Below are positions 15,388-23,657 of a stretch of 27,422 nucleotides of DNA, piece by piece. Within the stretch, counting starts at the first letter, position 1. Every line of letters begins with the position of its first letter. Origin of the DNA: CAZCSK01 sp964501265 (GTDB lineage Bacteria > Actinomycetota > CADDZG01 > JAHWKV01); assembly GCA_964501265.1 (NCBI GenBank), contig CAZCSK010000031.1, positions 1 through 27,422 of the forward strand. Reading direction: 5' to 3'. The notes under the pieces are model-generated. The model saw only the letters and a list, made by a program, of their open reading frames with translations, searched no databases and was not told where the DNA came from. Position numbers and translations under genes: made by a program.

Positions 15388-16923
15388 CAGTACGACGCGG
15401 TTGTCGTCGGGGCTGGCCACAACGGCCTGATCTCGGCTGCCTACCTTGCGCGGGCCGGCTTGAAACTCATCGTGCTCGAACAGCGCGAGGTCGTGGGAGG
15501 CGCCGCAGTAACGGAGGAATTGATTCCGGGATTCAAAGTCTCCACTGCTTCCTATTCACTCAGTCTGCTCCGACCCGATATCTATGAAGACCTTGACCTT
15601 CGCCGGCACGGTCTTGCCTTCTATTCGAAGGACCCACAGATGTTCGTGCCCCTGCCCGACGGTCGTCACTTCTTCGTTTGGCGCGATTTCGCCCGCACCT
15701 CAGAGGAGATCGCAAGAATTCATCCGCCGGATGCAGATGCATATAGGAAGTTCGGTGAGTTCTGGGAAGACGCTGTGACGCTCCTGCGACCTTTGGTGGA
15801 ATCAGTCGATCCTCCGTGTCTGGACGAAGTGGAGGGGTATCTGCGAAGCAAAGGGCGCGAGGACGTATGGCGGCTTGCGGTGGCCGGCAGCGTTGCGGAA
15901 ACTGTCGAGGAGTTTTTCGAATCAGATGAAATGCGAGGCGTGTTCGCGTCGCAGGGCATCATTGGGACGGCGTCCGGGCCCCGCACACCTGGGACCGCGT
16001 GGGTGATGGCATATCATTATCTCGGAGGCGAGCTCAACGGATCGACGGGAACGTGGGCGTACGTCGAAGGGGGCATGGGCTCGGTCACATCCGCAATCGC
16101 AGCCTCGGCGCGGGCAGCTGGGGCCACGATCCTGACCGACGCAAAGGTAGACGAGATCTTGGTCGAGAGCGGGCGGGCTGCTGGTGTGCGTCTGCATGAT
16201 GGTGTCGTGTATCGATCGGACGTTGTGCTCTCCAACGCCGATCCTGTACGCACCTTCACGCAACTGGTTCCGAGCGACCTCCTAGGAGCGGAATTCATCG
16301 ACAAGGTCAGTCGCTGGAACACCTTAGGTTCGGTCGTCAAGGTCAATCTTGCACTTTCCGAACTCCCCGATTACAGAGCGGTGCCCGGAACGGAGCCGGG
16401 TCCCCAACACTTCGGAACTCTCGAGATTTCGCCATCGCTCCACTACTTGGAGAGCGCCTGGAATGACGCCGCCGCCGGCTCTTATCCTTCCCGCCCCTTC
16501 ATGGAGGTCTTCATCCAGTCAGCGACCGATCCATCGCTGGCCCCGCAAGGTGCGCACGTCCTGTCGGCGTTCACACAATGGGCACCCCAAGGCAAGAGCC
16601 CGTCAGATTGGCCCCGGATCAAAGACTCGATCCTTAGTACCGTCCTGGCAACGATTGGTGAGTACGCGCCCAACCTTCCAGGCGCGGTCATCGCGCACGA
16701 CGTCTTGGGCCCTCCGGAATTGGAGCAGCGATTTGGGCTGACCGGCGGCAACATCTTCCACGGCGAAATCTTGCCTGAACAATCCTTCGGTGAAAGATTT
16801 TCATACGAAACGCCCTTGCCTGGTCTTTACCTTTGCGGGTCTGGAGCCTCGCCAGGCGGTGGCGTCATGGGGGCCGCGGGGCGCAACTGCGCCCGACGTG
16901 TACTCGCGGAACTATCTATCTAG
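15343..16923 (+). CDS. Phytoene-desaturase-like FAD-dependent oxidoreductase
   Basis: A 526-residue flavoprotein of the phytoene dehydrogenase/PYROXD2-like group. The dinucleotide-binding motif is YDAVVVGAGHNGLISAAYLARAG followed by VLEQREVVGGAAVTEE, and the FAD-binding end is GLYLCGSGASPGGGVMGAAGRNCA. The substrate is not evident; no carotenoid genes are adjacent. Two starts are possible. ATG 15343 lies inside palindromic element A. GTG 15385 lies at its right edge and gives the N-terminus VQYDAVVVGAGHNG, nearer to homologues. Neither has a clear Shine-Dalgarno. The 3' end overlaps the convergent amidohydrolase gene by 8 bases. Confidence 0.9.
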   Translation: MTPERQKLRTPRSQVQYDAVVVGAGHNGLISAAYLARAGLKLIVLEQREVVGGAAVTEELIPGFKVSTASYSLSLLRPDIYEDLDLRRHGLAFYSKDPQMFVPLPDGRHFFVWRDFARTSEEIARIHPPDADAYRKFGEFWEDAVTLLRPLVESVDPPCLDEVEGYLRSKGREDVWRLAVAGSVAETVEEFFESDEMRGVFASQGIIGTASGPRTPGTAWVMAYHYLGGELNGSTGTWAYVEGGMGSVTSAIAASARAAGATILTDAKVDEILVESGRAAGVRLHDGVVYRSDVVLSNADPVRTFTQLVPSDLLGAEFIDKVSRWNTLGSVVKVNLALSELPDYRAVPGTEPGPQHFGTLEISPSLHYLESAWNDAAAGSYPSRPFMEVFIQSATDPSLAPQGAHVLSAFTQWAPQGKSPSDWPRIKDSILSTVLATIGEYAPNLPGAVIAHDVLGPPELEQRFGLTGGNIFHGEILPEQSFGERFSYETPLPGLYLCGSGASPGGGVMGAAGRNCARRVLAELSI

Positions 16924-17728
16924 CAGTTGAGAGGGCCCAGACGCCCACAAACTCGAGCATGGCCGTGACGAAGGCTTTCACTGCTGGGAACGCTGGAGTG
17001 GGCGCCCCGGTTAACTCGTCCATATATATATCGCGCCGAACCTCAATCATGAGGGACTGTACACGCGGGTCTTTCTTGTAATAGCCAAGGGGCACGTATG
17101 TGCCGTTGAACGGCCGGTCAACCTCGGCCTCGACTCCGTTTTCTTTCATGTAATTCATCAGGGTGTCCACCAGTGCCAACGGTGTATGAAATGCGTCGGT
17201 TCCGATGCAGATCTCCGGTCGGCTGCCCTTTTGGTTCAACTCCCAAGACAAAGGAACGCTTGGGAAGGAGTGACAATCCACGATCAGGCATTGGTTGAAT
17301 CGCTCGAGCATTACAGAGGTTGCGCGGCTCATCTCCTTGGCGTATGGGTCGAAATAGGAAACAAGCAGTTCTTCGCGATCAAAATCATCGTCCCTCAGCT
17401 TCCCTCCGGTGGAGCTAGAGAGGTAAACCGCGCCTGCGCCCTGCTTGGACATGATTTCGTCCTTGTCGTTTCTGAAACGCTCGGGATCAAAGACGAGTCT
17501 GCTCAACCTGTTGACGAACATTACGCCGCCGACATATGAGAGCGAGTCAAAGAGATCGTCCGTGTAGTGATCGGTTACGCGGAGCAACTCGTTGGCCAGC
17601 TCATCGTCATCTAAGTTGACCGTCCACCGCAGCATTCCCGGCATGGCCGTCGATGAATGGGGAACGTGGGCCAGTATCGCCGTGTCAGCATATTCGGGCG
17701 ACCCGATCAGTTCGAAGTGTTCGGCCAT
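16916..17728 (-). CDS. N-formylglutamate amidohydrolase family protein
   Basis: A 270-residue protein with the family's signature blocks: AHVPHSST near the N-terminus, a DHYTDDLFD stretch, RLSRLVFDPERFRNDKDE, IVDCHSFPS (probable metal-binding Asp-Cys-His), RPFNGTYVPLGYY and LMIEVRRDIYMDE. The family hydrolyses N-formylglutamate in histidine breakdown, but no other hut gene is nearby, so the substrate is uncertain. It is divergent from the TrhA-like gene. Confidence 0.88.
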   Translation of the reverse strand: MAEHFELIGSPEYADTAILAHVPHSSTAMPGMLRWTVNLDDDELANELLRVTDHYTDDLFDSLSYVGGVMFVNRLSRLVFDPERFRNDKDEIMSKQGAGAVYLSSSTGGKLRDDDFDREELLVSYFDPYAKEMSRATSVMLERFNQCLIVDCHSFPSVPLSWELNQKGSRPEICIGTDAFHTPLALVDTLMNYMKENGVEAEVDRPFNGTYVPLGYYKKDPRVQSLMIEVRRDIYMDELTGAPTPAFPAVKAFVTAMLEFVGVWALSTAR

Positions 17729-17768
17729 TCAGGGCGTGCCTTTCGGGTTAGATCCATCAAACCAGGAA

Positions 17769-17796
17769 TAGACCGGCAGCGCTGCCAGTGTATTAT
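17769..17796 (+). promoter_or_regulatory. Candidate promoter with palindrome in the spacer, upstream of trhA-like gene
   Basis: TAGACC (17769-17774) and TATTAT (17791-17796) form a plausible -35/-10 pair 16 bases apart. The perfect 12-bp palindrome GGCAGCGCTGCC (17775-17786) fills the spacer, as a repressor or MerR-type operator would. Transcription would start about 5 bases before the ATG. A second inverted repeat, ATTATT/AATAAT (17792-17797, 17804-17809), overlaps the start codon. Confidence 0.4.
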
Positions 17797-17807
17797 TAAC
17801 GAGAATA

Positions 17808-18467
17808 ATGAACATACCGCACGTCAACCTTCCTAACTTAAAACCCAGATTCAGAGGCGTCTCTCACGAGATCGCCTTTCTCGTTTCGATTGCTGCCGGA
17901 ACATTTCTTACGTTCTGGGCACCAGCCGGCAGGCCGCGCACAGGCGCGATCATATTTTCGGTGGCACTGTCAGCGATGTTTCTCGCGAGCACGATTTATC
18001 ACCGCCCCAACTGGAAGAAATACGGGGTTCGCCGATGGCTGGGACGGATCGACCGCGCAATGATCTTCTTTCTCATCGCGGGCACTTTTACTCCTTTCGG
18101 CCTTGGTTTGACCTCAGGGTGGGTCCGCTTCCTCTTGCCGCTCGTCTGGATATACGCGATTGTGGCGGCCGCGCTGCTTTTCATCCCGTCGAAGTCGAAG
18201 GCGCCGAAGTGGGCCATCGTTCTCCCATATTTGATCCTCGGCTGGATCGGCGTTCTGGCCTGGCCCGCGATGTATCGACAGTTTGGGTTTGCTCCACTCA
18301 CTCTCGTCGCCATCGGCGGAGCGCTCTATACAGTTGGGGCGATCATCTACTCGCGCAAGCGGCCCAATCCGAGGCCTTTGTCGTTCGGTTATCACGAGAT
18401 ATTTCACGCATTGGTAATCGCGGCCGCACTCTGTCACTTTGTCGCAGTCGCGATCGTCGTTGCCTAG
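17808..18467 (+). CDS. Hemolysin III / TrhA family membrane protein
   Basis: A 219-residue protein with seven hydrophobic segments and the PAQR-like family's conserved polar residues: RGVSHEIAFLVSI at the start, ASTIYHRPNW, LGRIDRAMIFFLIAGTFTPFGL and the C-terminal GYHEIFHALVIAAALCHFVAV. The conserved His, Asp and Ser residues suggest a metal site; the family has been linked to membrane-energetics homeostasis. The stop codon shares CTAG (18464-18467) with the convergent TauE/SafE gene. Confidence 0.9.
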   Translation: MNIPHVNLPNLKPRFRGVSHEIAFLVSIAAGTFLTFWAPAGRPRTGAIIFSVALSAMFLASTIYHRPNWKKYGVRRWLGRIDRAMIFFLIAGTFTPFGLGLTSGWVRFLLPLVWIYAIVAAALLFIPSKSKAPKWAIVLPYLILGWIGVLAWPAMYRQFGFAPLTLVAIGGALYTVGAIIYSRKRPNPRPLSFGYHEIFHALVIAAALCHFVAVAIVVA

Positions 18468-19162
18468 ATAATTCCTTTCGCGATTGCCGTCAAGCCTCCG
18501 ACGGCCGCCGCGATCAGCATTGCCGCTTTGAGTTTTGACTCCGATACACGGCCCGACGCGGCCGATCCCGCGATCCATCCGGCTGCGAGACCGGTGGGCA
18601 ACCAGTAGCTCAACTTCGGAAGGCCAAGGCCGAAAAGTGCGGCGACATTCAGAACTAGAAAGTAGAACTGCAGACTGGGCCGCATCATCTTCGCAGGCCA
18701 GCCTTCATTGATTGCGTAAATGACTGTCGGCGGCCCCGATATGCCCCCGACCACGTTCATCGCGGCTCCGATCACTCCGGCGACCGCTGCCGCCGGTGCG
18801 CCTTTCAGGCGTCGCGTCCGGAAACCCGTGGCCAGAGCAGCAACTCCAGCGATCGTGACGATTCCGGCCGCGATCTCAAGTGCGCGTCTGTCGAGTGACT
18901 TCACGAGAATCACCATCACGGGTAAGGCCAGCAGCGAAGGAATGAGGAGTGCAAGTATTGGCTTGAAAAGCACGTCGCGCCGCTCCTTGAGCAGCATCAA
19001 AAGGTTGAGCACGATGGAAAGGGCTATCGCGCTCTTGACTCCCTCGCGGGGGCCGGACAACGCAACCAGAAATGGAGCGCAGACGAGTGCGAAACCGATA
19101 CCGATGGCCCCCTGCACCGCGGCGCCGACCGCGACGGCTATCGTCGCGAGAAGTGTGCCCAA
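18464..19162 (-). CDS. TauE/SafE-family anion permease
   Basis: A 232-residue polytopic membrane protein with about seven to eight hydrophobic segments. Family features are the N-terminal VGAAVQGAIGIGFALVCAPFL and the central NVVGGISGPPTVIY. Members export sulfite, sulfoacetate or other anions; the substrate here is unknown. The start is a TTG 9 bases downstream of the aconitase stop; its GAGG is unusually close, so translation may depend on coupling to aconitase. It belongs to the mrp-acnA-tauE transcript. Confidence 0.88.
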   Translation of the reverse strand: MGTLLATIAVAVGAAVQGAIGIGFALVCAPFLVALSGPREGVKSAIALSIVLNLLMLLKERRDVLFKPILALLIPSLLALPVMVILVKSLDRRALEIAAGIVTIAGVAALATGFRTRRLKGAPAAAVAGVIGAAMNVVGGISGPPTVIYAINEGWPAKMMRPSLQFYFLVLNVAALFGLGLPKLSYWLPTGLAAGWIAGSAASGRVSESKLKAAMLIAAAVGGLTAIAKGII

Positions 19163-19171
19163 CCTCGAGCG

Positions 19172-21892
19172 TCAAGCGGAAAGAAGTTGGCGCAGCACCA
19201 TCTGCAGGATGCCGCCGTTCCGAAAATACTCGACCTCGGCTGGAGCGTCGATCCTCACGGTTGCTTCAAACTCAATTTGTGATCCGTCCTGCCGGGTAAC
19301 AGAAACCCTTGCATTTTGCCGCGGTTCGATGCCATCGCTGAGCCCGGTTATGGAAAAAATCTCCAAGCCGGTCAGGCTCAAGGACTCCGCTGAATCTCCG
19401 TCTTTGAATTGCAAGGGAATGACCCCCATGCCAACGAGGTTGCTCCGGTGGATGCGCTCATAAGTTTGGGCGATGACTGCCTTGACGCCAAGCAACGCGG
19501 AGCCCTTTGCGGCCCAATCGCGCGAACTGCCCGAGCCATACTCCTTGCCGGCGATGACTACCAAAGGTGTTCCCTCGCCCTGGTACTTTAGAGCCGCGTC
19601 GTAAATGCTCAACTTGTCCCCACTGGGAACGTGGATAGTCCAGGGGCCCTCCGTTCCGGGCACCATCAAGTTGCGCAGGCGAATGTTGCCAAACGTCCCA
19701 CGCATCATGACCTCGTGATTACCCCGCCGAGACCCAAAACTATTGAACTCCGCGGGCGGTACGGAATGGTCGACGAGATACTTTCCGGCTGACGAATTAA
19801 CTGTGATGGCCCCCGCGGGCGAAATGTGATCGGTTGTTATCGAGTCGCCAAGGACCGCAAGGACTCTTGCCCCCGTGACATCCGCGGGAGGTGCAGGGAC
19901 GCTACCAAATTCCATGAAATATGGCGGTTCTTGAACGTATGTCGATTCGTCGTCCCAGTCGAATAAAGTGCCAGTGGGCGCCGGCATGCTCTTCCACTTC
20001 TCATCTCCCTCGAATATGCGGCCGTATTCGAGATCGAACTGATCGGATGACACCGAAGAGGCGACTAACGATTCGACTTCTTCAGCGGAGGGCCAGATGT
20101 CCTTTAAGAAGACCGGTTTGCCGTCCGGGTCGGTCCCAAGCGGATCCACGGTCAAGTTGCACATGACTGTTCCTGCCAGCGCGTAGGCGACACACAACGG
20201 TGGCGACGCCAGGTAACTCGCCTTTACTTGGCCGTGAATGCGCCCCTCGAAATTTCGGTTGCCCGATAGGACTGCAACCACCGCGAGATCATCATTCGTG
20301 ACGACTTCGGCGATCTCGTCGGGCAGCGGGCCTGAGTTACCGATGCAAGTCGTGCATCCGTAACCGACCAGGTTGAAACCCAACTTCTCGAGATACGGCG
20401 TGAGGCCCGCCTTGTCGAGATACTGAGTAACGACGCGTGATCCTGGCGCTAAAGACGTCTTCACCCATGGCCGGGATTGCAGTCCTGCTTCCACGGCCTT
20501 TTTGGCCAGCAGACCGGCCGCGATCATCACCGTTGGGTTGGACGTGTTTGTGCAACTGGTTATTGCGGCGATGACGACGGATCCATTGGTCACGGAAGCT
20601 GCGGCGCGCGGGTGGTCGACGTGTTCTGGCGGGGCTTCGAGGATCTCCCCGGCGGGAGATCCTCCTTCGCCTACGAGTCGAGCAAGGTCTTTGCCGTTCA
20701 CTGGGGCGCTGACCCCGTCGAATGTCGCCTTGAAGGAGTCGGAGACTTGTCCCAAGGCGACTCGATCTTGTGGCCGCTTGGGTCCGGCGACGCTCGGCTC
20801 AACTGTTGACAGGTCCAAGTCGAGCACTTCGGTGAAGATCGGCTCGGGGTCTTCGTCGGTTCTGAACAAACCTTGCTGCTTCGTGTACTGCTCGACCAGG
20901 TTGACGATGGCACCACGGCCCGTCAGATTCAGATACTTCAAAGTGTTTGAATCGACCGGGAAGAAAGTTGATGTGGCGCCGAACTCAGGCGACATGTTCG
21001 ACAATGTGGCGCGGTCGGCGATGCTGAGGCCGCTCAATCCCGATCCGAAGAATTCGACGAACTTGCCCACAACGCCATGCGCCCTCAGCATTTGCGTCAG
21101 GGTCAGTACGAGGTCGGTGGCTGTTGTGCCGGTGGGGAGGGCTCCCTGGGTCCTGACTCCGAGGACGATCGGGCTCGGCAGAAACATTGGCTGGCCGAGC
21201 ATGGCCGCTTCAGCCTCGATGCCACCGACTCCCCAGCCCAGTATGCCGAGGCCGTTGATCATGGTGGTATGCGAGTCGGTCCCCACCAGTGTGTCGGGAA
21301 ATACCCATCCGTCACGCGATGAGACTACTCGGCCCAAATGTTCGAGGTTGACTTGATGGCAGATTCCCATTCCGGGGGGGACCACTCGAAAGCCCTCGAA
21401 TGCTTGCTGGGCCCAATTGAGCAGCGCGTAACGTTCGCGGTTGCGACGGTACTCCCACTCAAGATTGGCGGCGTAAGAATCGGCGGTGCCAAAACGATCG
21501 ACCTGGACAGAGTGATCGATGACCAAGTCGACAGGGACGAACGGATTAACACTCTTGGGATCACCGCCCGACCGCGCGACCGCGCTTCTTAAGGCCGCTA
21601 GGTCTACGACTGCAGGAACCCCCGTGAAGTCCTGCATCAATACTCTTGCAGGCATGAATGCGAGAGAGGCATCGGCGCCGTTCGGCCACTGGGCAAGCGC
21701 CACAACATCCGCTTCAGACACGTCGCGACCCCCCGCCCTTCGGGCGATATTTTCTAAGAGGATCTTGACGGTGTGCGGAAGCCGCGCCACATCCGCGCCG
21801 GTCTTCGTGGACAATTTCTTCAGGCTCAGGTAGGAGGCAGTTCCGGAATCGGTGGTAAGTGTCGCAGTAGCGCCCAGATAATCGTTTGTCAT
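19172..21892 (-). CDS. acnA: Aconitate hydratase (AcnA/IRP type)
   Basis: A 906-residue aconitase of normal AcnA length, isomerising citrate and isocitrate in the TCA cycle. The 4Fe-4S cysteines appear in ITSCTNTSNP and in GYGCTTCIGNSGPL. Other signatures are TDSHTTMINGLGILGWGVGG near residue 205, GDSITTDHISPAG in the swivelling domain, FGSRRGNHEVMMRGTF and GSSRDWAAKG. The ATG overlaps the stop of the Mrp gene (ATGA, 21889-21892). Mrp-family proteins carry iron-sulfur clusters, so coupling to this client is meaningful. Confidence 0.97.
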   Translation of the reverse strand: MTNDYLGATATLTTDSGTASYLSLKKLSTKTGADVARLPHTVKILLENIARRAGGRDVSEADVVALAQWPNGADASLAFMPARVLMQDFTGVPAVVDLAALRSAVARSGGDPKSVNPFVPVDLVIDHSVQVDRFGTADSYAANLEWEYRRNRERYALLNWAQQAFEGFRVVPPGMGICHQVNLEHLGRVVSSRDGWVFPDTLVGTDSHTTMINGLGILGWGVGGIEAEAAMLGQPMFLPSPIVLGVRTQGALPTGTTATDLVLTLTQMLRAHGVVGKFVEFFGSGLSGLSIADRATLSNMSPEFGATSTFFPVDSNTLKYLNLTGRGAIVNLVEQYTKQQGLFRTDEDPEPIFTEVLDLDLSTVEPSVAGPKRPQDRVALGQVSDSFKATFDGVSAPVNGKDLARLVGEGGSPAGEILEAPPEHVDHPRAAASVTNGSVVIAAITSCTNTSNPTVMIAAGLLAKKAVEAGLQSRPWVKTSLAPGSRVVTQYLDKAGLTPYLEKLGFNLVGYGCTTCIGNSGPLPDEIAEVVTNDDLAVVAVLSGNRNFEGRIHGQVKASYLASPPLCVAYALAGTVMCNLTVDPLGTDPDGKPVFLKDIWPSAEEVESLVASSVSSDQFDLEYGRIFEGDEKWKSMPAPTGTLFDWDDESTYVQEPPYFMEFGSVPAPPADVTGARVLAVLGDSITTDHISPAGAITVNSSAGKYLVDHSVPPAEFNSFGSRRGNHEVMMRGTFGNIRLRNLMVPGTEGPWTIHVPSGDKLSIYDAALKYQGEGTPLVVIAGKEYGSGSSRDWAAKGSALLGVKAVIAQTYERIHRSNLVGMGVIPLQFKDGDSAESLSLTGLEIFSITGLSDGIEPRQNARVSVTRQDGSQIEFEATVRIDAPAEVEYFRNGGILQMVLRQLLSA

Positions 21893-22821
21893 GGTTTGCC
21901 GCCTTTTTTGGTTACTGGCATCTTCTCACCTAGTGCGTCGACGAGGCCGAGGGCGATGAATCGGAAGGCTTGCGCTTGGACCGATTGAGGCTGATCAACG
22001 AAGACCGGGCGGCCGTCGTCGGTGCTGCGGCTCATCTCGGGATCGAGCGGAATACTGCCGAGGCGCACGACGCCCGTCTCAAAAATAGAGCGGTCCTGCC
22101 TTACTTTGTGGAACACTTCGATGCGCTCCGAGCAGTGAGGGCAAACAAGCCCGCTCATGTTCTCGACGGCGCCGATGACGGGCACGTTCAGGTGCCGATA
22201 CATGTCCACCGCCTTCTTGGCGTCCAAGTGGGCAATGTCCTGGGGAGTGACGACCACCACCGCCCCATTTGACTTCAGGGGTTTCGCAGCTTCTGGCGCG
22301 CGCGGGTCCGTACCTATGGGGGCTGCTACCCCCCCGAACCCCCCCGCCAGCATGTTCTTCGCAAATGCCTGCTGGACCTCGCCGGTTCCCGGAGGAAGGT
22401 CTACGATCAAGTAATCGAGCCGTCCCCAGTCGACGAAGTTCATCAATTGTGAAACGAGTGCGGACACGAGATTTGAATCCCATGCGATGGCTTGATCCTC
22501 ACCGAATAGAAATCCTGCCGACATGATCTCCAGCCCAAACTTTTCGACTGGCTTATATCGAGGCGCGCCTTTAGCCGTGGCCAGCATGAACGACGTACGG
22601 CGCTTGTGCCGCGTGACGTTCACCATCACGGGAATGTTGGGCCCATAGACATCGGCGTCTAATAGTCCGACCGCAGCTCCCATCTCCGCCAGTGCAAGCG
22701 CCAGATTCAGGCTGACGGTTGATTTGCCGACGCCGCCTTTGCCGCTCCCAACCGCTATCACGTGGCGAGCGGGGCCCCCAGGAGTGATTGGCGGCGGGGC
22801 GGCTGTGACTGGTATCGACAT
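21889..22821 (-). CDS. Mrp/ApbC-type iron-sulfur carrier ATPase with a 27-residue inserted element
   Basis: A 310-residue P-loop ATPase. The deviant Walker A is GSGKGGVGKSTVSLNLA (about 25-41), then LLDADVYGPN, LIVDLPPGTGEVQ (Walker B region), TPQDIAHLDAKKAVDMY and the metal-binding VCPHC pair. There is no N-terminal DUF59. It should bind and transfer iron-sulfur clusters. Residues 160-186 (GGFGGVAAPIGTDPRAPEAA and on to the following asparagine-glycine) are absent from the normal pattern, where QAFAKNMLAG would run directly into AVVVVTPQD. They are encoded exactly by palindromic element copy B. The divergent kinase gene starts only 18 bases away. Confidence 0.93.
   Translation of the reverse strand: MSIPVTAAPPPITPGGPARHVIAVGSGKGGVGKSTVSLNLALALAEMGAAVGLLDADVYGPNIPVMVNVTRHKRRTSFMLATAKGAPRYKPVEKFGLEIMSAGFLFGEDQAIAWDSNLVSALVSQLMNFVDWGRLDYLIVDLPPGTGEVQQAFAKNMLAGGFGGVAAPIGTDPRAPEAAKPLKSNGAVVVVTPQDIAHLDAKKAVDMYRHLNVPVIGAVENMSGLVCPHCSERIEVFHKVRQDRSIFETGVVRLGSIPLDPEMSRSTDDGRPVFVDQPQSVQAQAFRFIALGLVDALGEKMPVTKKGGKP
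22266..22345 (-). repeat. Palindromic element, copy B (inside the Mrp coding sequence)
   Basis: On the minus strand the element runs from GGGGGGG (22345-22339) through TTCGGGGGGGTAGCAGC and GCGCGCGCCAGAAGCTGCGA to AAGTCAAATG (ending 22266). The insertion is a whole number of codons and is read through in frame. The terminal stem is imperfect here (one extra A and a T at the right end). Confidence 0.9.
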
Positions 22822-22839
22822 ACCCTTAGTATCGCGGAT

Positions 22840-23388
22840 GTGAGTTTACGCATTGCGATCGTCGGCAGCTTCTCAACGGGCAAGACGACTCTGGCTGAAA
22901 AACTTGTCCCTATCCTCGGGTTGCCGCTATTGCCGGAGGTGGCCCGGGAAGTTGCCGAATTGGGCTTCAAGCTGGACAAAGACGCCACTGCGGAAACAGA
23001 AACTCTGATCTTTCTGAAGCAGTACAACAACGAGCTGGCTCACAGCGAGTTCATTGGCGACCGCTCGTTGATCGATGTCATGGCTTATGCCGGTTGGGTC
23101 CTCGACAATCGGCCACGTGTTAAGGAAATGGCGCTTTGGGAGGAGTGCAAGAAGATCGCTGAGCGCAATCTGCGCGCGAACTACTCCCACGTTTTCTATT
23201 TGCCGATCGAGTTTCCAATCGTGCTTGATGGTCTTCGTCCAGACGACCCCGTCTTTCAAAAGGACATTGACGAGCGCATGGTCGCGCTGTGCAGGTCGCA
23301 CGACATTGACTACGTTCCCCTGACCGGATCTGTGGACGGTCGACTCGAACAGGTGCAACAAGTTCTTGGGATGCAGTCAAATGGATGA
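22840..23388 (+). CDS. NadR-like P-loop ATPase/kinase
   Basis: A 182-residue protein with a Walker A motif at the very start, LRIAIVGSFSTGKTTLAEKL, followed by PEVAREVAE and a probable Walker B or substrate segment FIGDRSLIDVMAYAGW, and later VFYLPIEFPIVLDGLRPDD. This matches the AAA/NadR-type nucleoside kinase group (similar to the C-terminal domain of NadR). The substrate is unknown. The GTG at 22840 places the P-loop at the N-terminus as in homologues; an upstream start would overlap the divergent mrp gene. The next gene overlaps its end by 8 bases. Confidence 0.82.
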   Translation: MSLRIAIVGSFSTGKTTLAEKLVPILGLPLLPEVAREVAELGFKLDKDATAETETLIFLKQYNNELAHSEFIGDRSLIDVMAYAGWVLDNRPRVKEMALWEECKKIAERNLRANYSHVFYLPIEFPIVLDGLRPDDPVFQKDIDERMVALCRSHDIDYVPLTGSVDGRLEQVQQVLGMQSNG

Positions 23389-23653
23389 TGAACCATTGCT
23401 CCGCCGGATTGAGCAAGCCCTGGCGAATTTCAATCGCGCCCAAGGTTTAAGCGAAGAACTAGCCGAAGTCCTGGCTGCGGTTCGAATCCGTCTTTATGGG
23501 GCGCCCGTTAAGACGCTGGACGATGTGCTGCAGGCAGCTGGAGAGCTGAAGGGCAAGGTCTCACTAGAAACCCTGGAAGAGCCGTCGGCGGAAGGCTCCC
23601 TTGACGACGCGTTTTCGAAACCGGACGAGAAGAAGGACTGGCCGACCGGCTAG
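23381..23653 (+). CDS. Small acidic hypothetical protein
   Basis: A 90-residue protein that I do not recognise. It is predicted largely helical: MDDEPLLRRIEQALANFNRA, an amphipathic middle with LAEVLAAVRIRLYG, and an acidic, disordered-looking tail ending in EKKDWPTG. The ATG at 23381 overlaps the stop of the kinase gene (ATGGATGA), so it is probably coupled to it and may work with it. It is convergent with the FIST gene, 4 bases apart. Confidence 0.65.
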   Translation: MDDEPLLRRIEQALANFNRAQGLSEELAEVLAAVRIRLYGAPVKTLDDVLQAAGELKGKVSLETLEEPSAEGSLDDAFSKPDEKKDWPTG

Positions 23654-23657
23654 CGCA

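Noticed and set aside
20502..21356. Long plus-strand open frame (284 codons) within aconitase
   Set aside because: It is antisense to acnA with no domain; a shadow of GC-rich codon usage.
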